Shown here piece by piece: positions 1 through 6,161 of a stretch of 9,983 bases of DNA. Origin of the DNA: Microcystis sp. T1-4 (GTDB lineage: Bacteria; Cyanobacteriota; Cyanobacteriia; Cyanobacteriales; Microcystaceae); the NCBI RefSeq assembly GCF_000297435.1, contig NZ_CAIP01000180.1, positions 1-9,983 on the forward strand, written 5' to 3'. Every line of letters begins with the position of its first letter. Position 1 is the first letter of the stretch. The notes below the pieces were generated by a model. It was not told the DNA's origin, did no database searches, and saw only the letters and a program-made list of their open reading frames with translations. Position numbers and translations under genes: made by a program.

Positions 1-1
1 A

Positions 2-253
2 ATTATTTTAGATGTACGGATGCCTGTCTTAGATGGACACAGCGCCGCTATTCATATCAAACAATTCGACCCCCATGTCCGCATTATCGCCTATAGTTCC
101 TTGGCAAATCTTCCAATGGAAAAAAATAATCAAACTACAGCCTTTGATCTATACTGCTCTAAAGATATATCTTCCCAAGATATGATCAAAGCGATCGATG
201 ACTTGGGAAAATTAGCACAATCGGACAAATCTCAATTCCATCGAGTCGGATAG
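2..253 (+). CDS. Response regulator receiver domain, C-terminal part (partial, starts outside window)
   Basis: The frame is open from the window edge and ends in TAG. The visible 83 residues begin I-I-L-D-V-R-M-P-V-L-D-G. This is the beta3 strand and phospho-acceptor loop of a CheY-like receiver; the Asp at visible residue 4 (bases 11-13) would take the phosphate. It is followed by the beta4 strand with a Ser switch residue (IIAYSS) and the conserved beta5 Lys in YCSKD. Only about 20 residues follow alpha5, so no output domain lies after the receiver. The protein is either a stand-alone receiver or has its output or kinase domain on the missing N-terminal side. The segment between alpha4 and beta5 is polar and slightly unusual (EKNNQTT). 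Its partner kinase cannot be told from this window. The next gene converges on it with no gap. Confidence 0.85.
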   Translation: MILDVRMPVLDGHSAAIHIKQFDPHVRIIAYSSLANLPMEKNNQTTAFDLYCSKDISSQDMIKAIDDLGKLAQSDKSQFHRVG

Positions 254-436
254 TTAACTAAGTTTTTCTTCAGGAAAAGTTGCTTGAAACTCATCGAGTA
301 ATTCATCCAACTCCTCAAGAGCTTGATTAACATCTAATCTCAGTCCCCCAATGTCGGGTTTATCGCGCAATTGCAGTAAATAATCGCGTTTATTAGCCAT
401 TTGTTTCACTTTATCGATCAAGCTGGTTTTATCCAT
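254..436 (-). CDS. Small conserved-looking hypothetical protein, 60 residues
   Basis: I do not recognise a named family. The ATG at 436 is preceded by a purine-rich AGAGGG ribosome site at normal spacing, and a perfect TATAAT lies 26 bp upstream, so the gene looks real despite its size. The product is highly charged with no Cys and no membrane segment. It has two predicted helical stretches (residues about 3-23 and 35-52, the second rich in Leu and Glu as in ALEELDELLDEF) joined by a PDIGGLRLD turn. A small helical hairpin or coiled-coil protein is the likely fold; this is inference. Its stop codon directly abuts that of the receiver gene on the other strand (253/254), so the two transcripts must run into each other. 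A link to the receiver protein is possible but not shown. Confidence 0.65.
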   Translation of the reverse strand: MDKTSLIDKVKQMANKRDYLLQLRDKPDIGGLRLDVNQALEELDELLDEFQATFPEEKLS

Positions 437-452
437 AATTCACCCTCTGGTA

Positions 453-477
453 CTGACTGCGATTATATATCAGTCAG
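453..477. promoter_or_regulatory. Perfect inverted repeat around the -10 box (operator candidate)
   Basis: CTGACTG (453-459) and CAGTCAG (471-477) are perfect 7-bp inverted arms with an 11-bp spacer. The spacer holds the TATAAT of the minus-strand promoter, and the expected start site falls in the proximal arm. The geometry, two half-sites 18 bp apart, fits a dimeric repressor site. No regulator is encoded nearby, so the role is inferred from position only. Confidence 0.35.
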
Positions 478-491
478 CCCCTATCAGTGAA
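462..491 (-). promoter_or_regulatory. Promoter candidate for the 60-residue gene
   Basis: Read on the minus strand there is a perfect TATAAT (467 to 462), with TTCACT (491 to 486) 18 bp upstream as a 4/6 -35 match. Transcription would start near 455, giving a leader of about 18 nt with the AGAGGG ribosome site. The -35-like hexamer comes from the GTGAACA heptamer array read in reverse. Confidence 0.5.
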
Positions 492-514
492 CAGTGATCG
501 GTGAACAGTGAACA
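487..514. repeat. Heptamer array GTGAACA, four units
   Basis: Four consecutive 7-bp units: GTGAACA, GTGATCG, GTGAACA, GTGAACA. A palindrome GTGATCAC follows at 519-526. The reverse complement of the same heptamer recurs at 4502-4508. Between here and the next array (527-649) I see no gene and no strong signal, only a purine-rich stretch at about 566-603. Confidence 0.8.
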
Positions 515-649
515 GCCAGTGATCACCAGTAAGCTGTTGACTATCTAAATTACTCGTTAAGATTGCAGGGGAGTGCCAGAGCCGCGGAGCAGGGAGAGGC
601 AGTTTGAGCATTTGTACTAAAATTTCCAATTAAATTCAGTACAGCTTAA

Positions 650-731
650 CTGATAACTAATCACTGATAACTGATAACTGATAACTGATAACTGATAACT
701 GATAACTGATAACTGATAACTGATAACTGAT
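650..731. repeat. Heptamer array CTGATAA, about 11 units
   Basis: One CTGATAA (650-656), one degenerate unit CTAATCA (657-663), nine perfect tandem CTGATAA units (664-726), then a truncated CTGAT (727-731). It ends 6 bp before the hyuB ATG. It belongs to the class of short tandemly repeated repetitive sequences known in cyanobacteria. The identical heptamer, also ending in truncated CTGAT, forms a second array at 8575-8614. Confidence 0.95.
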
Positions 732-737
732 TTTCCT

Positions 738-2309
738 ATGTCCCCTCTCAATTCTCACCGCACAGAAATAACTACCGTTGCCGATCCTATTTATCTAGAA
801 ATCTTTAAAAATCTCTATCAATTTATTGCCGAAGAAATGGGGATTACTCTCCAAAATACGGCAGCAAGTGTCAATATTAAAGAACGTCTAGACTTCTCCT
901 GTGCTATCTTTGATGAGGTAGGAAACTTAATCGCTAATGCTCCTCATATTCCCGTCCATTTAGGTTCTATGGCCGATAGTGTTAAAAGTTTAATTCAGGA
1001 TAAAGGTGAGACGATTCGTCCGGGGAATGTTTATCTGGCTAATAATCCTTATAATGGCGGTACTCACCTGCCGGATGTCACAGTAATTAGTCCTATTTTT
1101 GATCGCCAAAATCAGGAAATATTATTTTATCTTGCCTCCCGGGGACATCAAGCTGATATCGGTGGCATTACCCCCGGTTCTATGCCTCCCCACTCTGTCC
1201 ATATTAGCGAAGAAGGAATTTTATTCGATAATTTTTTGCTGGTAGCGGCGGGACAGTTTCGGGAACAAGAATTAATTAATCACTTAACTAATAGTCCTTT
1301 TCCTGCACGCAATATCGCCCAAAATATTGCCGATTTTCAGGCACAAATAGCTGCTAATGCTAAGGGAGAAAGAGAATTACATAATATGGTTGATCGCTAC
1401 GGATTAGCTATGGTTAAAGCCTATCAACAGTTTGTTCAAGATAATGCCGAATTAGCGGTGAGAAAAGCTATATCTGTCTTGAAAGATGGCGAATTTACCT
1501 ATTATCTAGATAACGGTGCTGTCATCAAGGTCAGAATTACCATAGATATTGAAAATTGTCAAGCAAGCATCGATTTTACTGGCACATCTAACCAGTTAAA
1601 TAATAACTTTAATGCACCCCTGGCAGTGACAAGAGCGGCGGTTTTATACGTTTTTCGTACCCTTGTGGAGGAGGCAATTCCTTTAAATGCTGGCTGTTTC
1701 AAACCCCTCCATTTAATTATCCCATCTGGCTGTTTTCTTAATCCCGTTTATCCAGCAGCCGTAGTAGCGGGAAATGTGGAAACTTCCCAGGCTATAGTTA
1801 ATGCTTTATACGGCGCTTTAGGCATTCAGGCAGCCAGTCAAGGAACGATGAATAATTTCACTTTTGGCAATCAAAAGTACCAATATTATGAGACTATTTG
1901 TGGCGGTTCTGGTGCGGGGGCAAATTTTGCGGGAACTGCTGCCGTACAGACCCAGATGACTAATTCCCGTCTCACCGATCCGGAAGTATTAGAAATGCGT
2001 TATCCTGTATTAGTGGAAAGTTTTAGCATTCGCCCCGATAGTGGCGGCAAGGGACAATATTCTGGAGGTGATGGTGTGATTAGAAGAATTAAATTTCAAG
2101 AGTCCATGACTGCTAATATTTTATCGGGTAATCGCCAGATTCCCCCCTTTGGACTAGCGGGAGGAAAAGCCGGTAAAATAGGACGTAATGTCGTGGAAAG
2201 AAACGATGGAACTATCGAAGAATTGCCCGGCACAGCGACTGTAGAAATGAACCCCGGTGATATTTTTATTATTGAAACTCCCGGCGGTGGTGGCTATGGA
2301 AATTGCTGA
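738..2309 (+). CDS. hyuB: Hydantoinase B / oxoprolinase family protein (HyuB-type subunit)
   Basis: The 523 residues match a complete HyuB-type subunit in length and motif order. The N-terminus is DPIYLEIFKNLYQFIAEEMG, then ERLDFSCAIFDEVGNLIA (residues about 49-66), PHIPVHLGSMADSV (69-82), NNPYNGGTHLPDV (102-113) and ASRGHQADIGG (133-143). A Gly-rich GGSGAG region and RPDSGGKGQYSGGDG follow, and the family-typical end is PGGGGYG. HyuB pairs with HyuA in ATP-dependent opening of cyclic amides such as hydantoins or 5-oxoproline; many cyanobacterial and eukaryotic 5-oxoprolinases carry both on one chain. No HyuA sequence lies upstream here, so the partner must be elsewhere or lost, and the exact substrate is unknown. 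The start is chosen because the conserved domain begins by about residue 16. No Shine-Dalgarno is visible, since CTGATAA repeats run to 6 bp before the ATG. A weak upstream promoter (TTGACT 537, TAAGAT 558, 15-bp spacer) is possible only. Confidence 0.9.
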   Translation: MSPLNSHRTEITTVADPIYLEIFKNLYQFIAEEMGITLQNTAASVNIKERLDFSCAIFDEVGNLIANAPHIPVHLGSMADSVKSLIQDKGETIRPGNVYLANNPYNGGTHLPDVTVISPIFDRQNQEILFYLASRGHQADIGGITPGSMPPHSVHISEEGILFDNFLLVAAGQFREQELINHLTNSPFPARNIAQNIADFQAQIAANAKGERELHNMVDRYGLAMVKAYQQFVQDNAELAVRKAISVLKDGEFTYYLDNGAVIKVRITIDIENCQASIDFTGTSNQLNNNFNAPLAVTRAAVLYVFRTLVEEAIPLNAGCFKPLHLIIPSGCFLNPVYPAAVVAGNVETSQAIVNALYGALGIQAASQGTMNNFTFGNQKYQYYETICGGSGAGANFAGTAAVQTQMTNSRLTDPEVLEMRYPVLVESFSIRPDSGGKGQYSGGDGVIRRIKFQESMTANILSGNRQIPPFGLAGGKAGKIGRNVVERNDGTIEELPGTATVEMNPGDIFIIETPGGGGYGNC

Positions 2310-2353
2310 ACGATAATTTTAATTAAGTACCTAAGCAAAATTAAGTAAGTGGT

Positions 2354-2359
2354 TATAAT
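2354..2359 (+). promoter_or_regulatory. TATAAT -10 box upstream of tsaD
   Basis: A perfect TATAAT with no recognisable -35 at 16-18 bp, as in many cyanobacterial type-2-like promoters. Transcription would begin near 2366. This puts the C6/G6 hairpin at 2385-2407 in a tsaD leader of about 65 nt. Confidence 0.35.
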
Positions 2360-2384
2360 TAAATTAAAGATGGATTCCCCCTTA

Positions 2385-2407
2385 ATCCCCCCTTAATAAG
2401 GGGGGTG
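2385..2407. repeat. Short palindromic element, C6TT/AAG6 hairpin
   Basis: CCCCCCTT (2387-2394) pairs perfectly with AAGGGGGG (2398-2405) around a 3-base AAT loop. The preceding CCCCCTTAAT (2377-2386) is a near-duplicate left half-unit. Sequences of this kind are dispersed between genes in many cyanobacteria. No T-run follows (TGTCTGACG), so it is not a classic intrinsic terminator for hyuB, though it could attenuate or protect RNA ends. Confidence 0.65.
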
Positions 2408-2430
2408 TCTGACGATTTACTGATTAAATC

Positions 2431-3477
2431 ATGACAATTATCTTAGCGATCGAAACCAGTTGCGATGAAACGGCTGTGGCTATTGTTAACCATAACCGTG
2501 TGTTGAGTAGTGTGGTTTCTTCTCAAATTGATCTCCATCGTCTCTATGGCGGTGTTGTGCCAGAAATGGCCTCCCGACAACACTTAGAAACCATTAATTT
2601 TTGTCTAGAAAAAGCTTGGCAAGAAACGGGTTTAACTTGGTCAGAAATTGATGGAATAGCCGCCACAGTTGCCCCCGGTTTAGTAGGTGCTTTAATGGTG
2701 GGAATGACGGCAGCCAAAACCCTCGCTATTGTCCACGATAAACCCTTTATCGGCATTCATCATCTCGAAGGTCATATCTATGCTTCCTATCTAGCTGAAT
2801 CTGATCTTAAACCTCCTTTTTTATCTCTTTTAGTCTCTGGAGGTCATACCAGTTTAATCCATGTGCAGGGCTGCGGTAAATATCAACAATTAGGAACCAC
2901 TAGAGATGATGCAGCCGGAGAAGCTTTTGATAAAGTGGCACGATTATTAAACTTAAGTTATCCCGGAGGTCCGATCATCGATCGCATGGCTAAAGATGGT
3001 AATCCCCAAGCTTTTCCCTTACCTGAAGGTAAAATATCTTTACCTTCCGGCGGTTTTCATGCCTACGATTCCAGTTTTAGCGGTTTAAAAACTGCTGTTT
3101 TGCGCTTAGTAGAGAAATTCGAGCCAGATAATTTACCCGTAGCTGATATAGCCGCTAGTTTTCAAGATACGGTAGCCAGAAGTTTAACCCGTCGGACAAT
3201 CAATTGTGCCTTAGATTATGGTTTAAAAACTATCGCGATCGGGGGAGGAGTGGCTGCTAATAGTGCCTTGAGAAATCATCTGGAAACTGCCGCCAAAAAT
3301 CATGATTTAACCGTCTATTTTCCGCCGCTTAAACTCTGTACTGATAACGCCGCTATGATTGCTCGCGCTGCCGTTGATCATTATGATCTTGGTCATTTTT
3401 CTGACCTTTCCCTCGGTGTTCGTTCCCGTTTACCTTTAAGCGAAGTTATGCAATTATATAATACGTCAGATTTTTAG
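2431..3477 (+). CDS. tsaD: tRNA N6-adenosine threonylcarbamoyltransferase TsaD
   Basis: TsaD transfers the threonylcarbamoyl group from TsaB-C-E-generated threonylcarbamoyl-AMP to A37 of ANN-decoding tRNAs (t6A), in the cytoplasm. The 348-residue length is normal. Visible motifs are IETSCDETAVAIV at residues 7-19, the metal-binding HLEGH with His111 and His115 (same numbers as in E. coli), LLVSGGHTSL (133-142) and GEAFDKVARLL (163-173). YPGGPIID, FSGLKTAVL and GGGVAANSALR (271-281) follow, and the third metal ligand lies in CTDNAAMIA (Asp305). All key residues are intact. The ATG follows the hairpin element by 25 bp with no clear Shine-Dalgarno. It heads toward truB on the same strand, so two tRNA-modification genes are neighbours, but 113 bp of repeat-filled sequence separates them and co-transcription is uncertain. 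Confidence 0.97.
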   Translation: MTIILAIETSCDETAVAIVNHNRVLSSVVSSQIDLHRLYGGVVPEMASRQHLETINFCLEKAWQETGLTWSEIDGIAATVAPGLVGALMVGMTAAKTLAIVHDKPFIGIHHLEGHIYASYLAESDLKPPFLSLLVSGGHTSLIHVQGCGKYQQLGTTRDDAAGEAFDKVARLLNLSYPGGPIIDRMAKDGNPQAFPLPEGKISLPSGGFHAYDSSFSGLKTAVLRLVEKFEPDNLPVADIAASFQDTVARSLTRRTINCALDYGLKTIAIGGGVAANSALRNHLETAAKNHDLTVYFPPLKLCTDNAAMIARAAVDHYDLGHFSDLSLGVRSRLPLSEVMQLYNTSDF

Positions 3478-3526
3478 CTATCAGCCGTCAGTATTCAGAA
3501 TTGAGGAGATTGCTTTTATCTATTCT

Positions 3527-3558
3527 CCCCATCACCCCATCACCCCACCACCCCACTT
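3527..3558. repeat. Octamer array CCCCATCA/CCCCACCA/CCCCACTT
   Basis: Four tandem 8-bp units, CCCCATCA twice, then CCCCACCA and CCCCACTT. It runs directly, without a spacer, into the heptamer array starting at 3559. CCCCACTT recurs as three perfect tandem units at 8292-8315. Confidence 0.85.
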
Positions 3559-3593
3559 CATAATTCATAATTCATAATTGATAATTTATAATG
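3559..3593. repeat. Heptamer array CATAATT running into the truB start codon
   Basis: Three perfect CATAATT units (3559-3579), then GATAATT (3580-3586) and TATAATG (3587-3593). The final unit contains the truB ATG in heptamer register, so the array supplies the whole sequence just upstream of the gene. No Shine-Dalgarno is present. Confidence 0.85.
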
Positions 3594-4472
3594 TTTGGCT
3601 TTTTAAATCTCAATAAACCCCCCGATTGGACTTCTCACGATTGTGTGGCCAAAGTCCGAAAAATTCTTAAGACAAAACGAGTCGGCCATGGCGGAACTTT
3701 AGACCCTATGGCTACGGGAGTCTTACCGATCGCCGTCGGATCTGCCACCCGATTACTGCCCTATTTACCCGAAAATAAGGCTTATCGGGCCAAAATCCAG
3801 TTAGGACTCAGCACCGATACCGATGATATTACGGGAAAAGCGATCGCCACTTGTCCCTGTGGCGATTTAACTTTAGAGGCAGTTAAACCCCATTTAGCGG
3901 AATTTATTGGCAATATTGCTCAGATTCCGCCGATGTATAGTGCTATTCACCAGGATGGTCGCCGTCTCTACGAATTGGCTCGCAAAGGGGAAATAATCGC
4001 AGTGGAGCCTCGTCAGGTCAAAATTGACCAAATTACGGTTTTAGGCTGGTTAGAGGGCGAATTTCCACAAATAGAGCTAGATATTGACTGTGGATCGGGG
4101 ACTTATATCCGTTCCCTGGCCAGAGATTTGGGCAAGGTGTTAGCTGTGGGTGGCACTTTAGCCAGTTTAACTCGCACGGAAAGCTGTGGTTTTCAATTAG
4201 CTGATAGTATTAATCTCGAAGCTTTAATGGCTAATTCCGAGGGTTTAATTTCGCCTCGCATTGCCTTGGCACATCTAGACTGGATTTCTTTGACACCAGA
4301 GAGAGTTATCGATTGGTTTCACGGCAGAAAAATTAATCTCACCGATACAAATGTTATGATAGGTTCTCTGGTTGCCGTGGAGTCTTTAGAGGCTCAATTT
4401 CTCGGCATTGGTGAGATAGTTGTCAGAGAAGATGAATACTACCTACAGCCTAAAATAGTTATTCAGCAATAG
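3591..4472 (+). CDS. truB: tRNA pseudouridine-55 synthase TruB
   Basis: TruB isomerises U55 in the T-loop of nearly all elongator tRNAs. The 293 residues include GFLNLNKPPDWTSHD at 3-17 and the catalytic loop GHGGTLDPMATGVLP at 32-46, with Asp38 as the nucleophile (E. coli Asp48). The conserved Tyr65 is in KAYRA, LGLSTDTDD lies at 71-79, IPPMYSAIHQDGRRLYELAR at 112-131, and SGTYIRSLARDLG at 169-181 contains the conserved Arg174. A short C-terminal extension typical of bacterial TruB follows. The start is fixed by homology, since GFL.L.KP is always at the very N-terminus. It is unusual in that the ATG lies inside a heptamer repeat, with no ribosome site. One HIP1 site lies in the gene at 3840. 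Downstream it converges on the thymidylate-synthase-like gene. Confidence 0.97.
   Translation: MFGFLNLNKPPDWTSHDCVAKVRKILKTKRVGHGGTLDPMATGVLPIAVGSATRLLPYLPENKAYRAKIQLGLSTDTDDITGKAIATCPCGDLTLEAVKPHLAEFIGNIAQIPPMYSAIHQDGRRLYELARKGEIIAVEPRQVKIDQITVLGWLEGEFPQIELDIDCGSGTYIRSLARDLGKVLAVGGTLASLTRTESCGFQLADSINLEALMANSEGLISPRIALAHLDWISLTPERVIDWFHGRKINLTDTNVMIGSLVAVESLEAQFLGIGEIVVREDEYYLQPKIVIQQ
3840..3847. repeat. HIP1 octamer GCGATCGC
   Basis: Highly iterated palindrome of cyanobacterial genomes, here inside truB. It supports the cyanobacterial assignment. Confidence 0.9.
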
Positions 4473-4501
4473 GGTTAATAATGGGTAGATCTGATGATTA
4501 C

Positions 4502-4515
4502 TGTTCACCCTTCAC
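4502..4515. repeat. Two reverse-oriented GTGAACA-type heptamers
   Basis: TGTTCAC (4502-4508) is the exact reverse complement of the GTGAACA unit at 487-514, followed by the variant CCTTCAC (4509-4515). Confidence 0.55.
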
Positions 4516-4526
4516 TGAAAATAGGT

Positions 4527-4666
4527 CCCAATTCCCAATTCATAATTCATAATTCATAATTCATAATTCCCAACTCCCAACTCCCAATTCCCAATTCATA
4601 ATTCCCAACTCCCAACTCCCAATTCCCAATTCCCAATTCATAATTCATAATTCATAATTCATAATT
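4527..4666. repeat. Composite heptamer array, 20 uninterrupted units of three types
   Basis: 140 bp parse exactly into 20 heptamers with no indel and no mismatch to three unit types: A = CCCAATT, B = CATAATT, C = CCCAACT. The order is A2 B4 C2 A2 B1 C2 A3 B4. A and C differ at one base; A and B differ at two. The recurring block C2-A(2-3)-B points to duplication of multi-unit segments as well as single-unit slippage. It occupies most of the gap between the convergent truB and thymidylate-synthase-like genes and ends one base before the latter's stop codon. Confidence 0.95.
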
Positions 4667-4667
4667 C

Positions 4668-6161
4668 CTACTGGTCTTGTATATACGGCTGATTATTCTT
4701 GAGACAGTTGTATGCCTTTTGTAGTTCGATTCCCAGATAACCGATATGTTCGGGAATAATTGCGGGATTAGTAGCGGCAAGCTCGCGGATTAATTTGAGG
4801 GGATTTTTGCCTTGATAACAGGCGACAATTTCCCCACTGCCGGGGGTGGTTTGTTGGAGAAGAATTTGTTCTTTTTCCACAGAAATCAAAAAGTTACCGC
4901 TAGGGTCAAAAAAATCGCGCTGATTGACAATTTTATCGTACTGGGTGGCGATTAATCGTTCGACATTTTCCCAAGTATCATCGTATATATGGGCCGATTG
5001 ACTGATAGTAATCAATGGACCCATTGATAAATTGTAGTCAGAGCGCTTACTAATCTCATCTCTAATATGTTGCTGTAAAGCGCGCAATCCCATGGCATTT
5101 GCCGGCCAAGCGGCAAACATATCATTACTTCTAAATATTGCAGTGAGAGACAATTCATTTTCCACCACTCGCACCCAAATATGATTTAAACAGGGACTAC
5201 CTCCCTTTTCGTGGTCTTTCACATCCCAGAGGGACATAACTGCACTAGCGGCGTCAATTTCTGAGATTAATTTATTGATAACCTGTGCAATTTGGTCTCG
5301 ACCAAACCAAGAGCGCAATCTTTGACCGTAGGTGTATTTAACTCCTTGGTGTATAGGGGAATCATCGAGAATTTGTCCGATATATTCGGTAAGAAAAGCT
5401 CTATCTATAGGCAAATAATTAGGTTCGGGAAAATAAAAGTCTGAGGGTTCATTTGTGACAACGGCCATTAGGTCAATTAATTCTTGCCATTTACCATCAT
5501 ATCCCGTCGGTCTAATTGTGCCAGTGGTTTTAATCTTTTGGAGAATTTTTACCCAAGTTTCGGCAATAGTTTTGCCTTCAATGCGATGACCGTATCTTGT
5601 CCCGGGTAGGAGAGAAGGAAGATTTTCTAAGAGGGGAAAGATTAAGGGTTCTCCCCAAGTTGGTAAGGGAGATTGTTCTGCATAATTTTTGACAGTTTCA
5701 ATCGCTTCTGGGATAGATTTAACCATTTGGTATTGAATCGATTGACGTAATTTTTCGAGAGTTTCTCGGTTAATTTCTTTGTCAATATATCCCGTGATAG
5801 AAGAATTAATTAGCCAACATTCTCTACCTGTGTCACTTTTTCCTGACTGAAATCCTTGACTAAAAAAATCTAGCAAACACTGACAGCTACCAGAGTTTTT
5901 ATCTTCCTTAGTCGCATTGAGAATAACTAAATATCTAACGTGGGGATTTGCTATTAAGTTTCTCAGCAGGGGACTAATTCCTCTGGTGGGACTATAAAGA
6001 TTACCAATTACTGCGTATTGGTCGGTATTTAAATGTTTAGCAAGGGACTGTTTTACTGTCCATCCCGTGATAATTGCCGTTTGGCCGTGACCGCAGATTA
6101 ATTGATTGGGTTTATAGTGGGGTTGGTAGATGAATTTAGGGGTGGTTTCTGTACTAAGCAT
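4668..6161 (-). CDS. Thymidylate-synthase-like protein with MtrA-like N-terminal and DUF4346-like C-terminal segments
   Basis: This is a 497-residue, apparently three-part protein. Residues about 25-160 resemble the tetrahydromethanopterin S-methyltransferase subunit A (MtrA)-like fold seen in some bacterial proteins (YAVIGNLYSPTRGI, NLIANPHVRYLVI). Residues about 275-400 form a thymidylate-synthase core: YGQRLRSW, catalytic Cys324 in SPC, RSND (Arg344, Ser345, Asp347), Asn355 in PANAMG, and HIY (His391, Tyr393). Spacings match E. coli ThyA: Cys to Arg 20, Arg to Asn 11, His-x-Tyr. Asn355 aligns with the Asn that selects dUMP; dCMP hydroxymethylases carry Asp there. The paired phosphate-binding Args of ThyA (126/127) are replaced (Ala305/Ser306), and Leu follows the Cys where ThyA has His. 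Residues about 418-497 (HIGYLGIELQKAYNCL...YIQD) look like DUF4346. Methylation of dUMP to dTMP is the likely reaction. Its start overlaps the kinase gene by 64 bp, with no visible ribosome site. Confidence 0.85.
   Translation of the reverse strand: MLSTETTPKFIYQPHYKPNQLICGHGQTAIITGWTVKQSLAKHLNTDQYAVIGNLYSPTRGISPLLRNLIANPHVRYLVILNATKEDKNSGSCQCLLDFFSQGFQSGKSDTGRECWLINSSITGYIDKEINRETLEKLRQSIQYQMVKSIPEAIETVKNYAEQSPLPTWGEPLIFPLLENLPSLLPGTRYGHRIEGKTIAETWVKILQKIKTTGTIRPTGYDGKWQELIDLMAVVTNEPSDFYFPEPNYLPIDRAFLTEYIGQILDDSPIHQGVKYTYGQRLRSWFGRDQIAQVINKLISEIDAASAVMSLWDVKDHEKGGSPCLNHIWVRVVENELSLTAIFRSNDMFAAWPANAMGLRALQQHIRDEISKRSDYNLSMGPLITISQSAHIYDDTWENVERLIATQYDKIVNQRDFFDPSGNFLISVEKEQILLQQTTPGSGEIVACYQGKNPLKLIRELAATNPAIIPEHIGYLGIELQKAYNCLKNNQPYIQDQ

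Noticed and set aside
537..563. TTGACT with TAAGAT as a hyuB promoter
   Set aside because: Spacer of 15 bp and a 4/6 -10 match are too weak to list as a feature, although it is the best candidate in that gap.
2544..2756. Minus-strand open frame of 70 codons
   Set aside because: Lies entirely inside tsaD in another frame, with no ribosome site and no recognisable domain; a shadow of tsaD.
4527..4666. CRISPR array
   Set aside because: Units are 7 bp with no spacers and no cas genes nearby; it is a tandem heptamer array.
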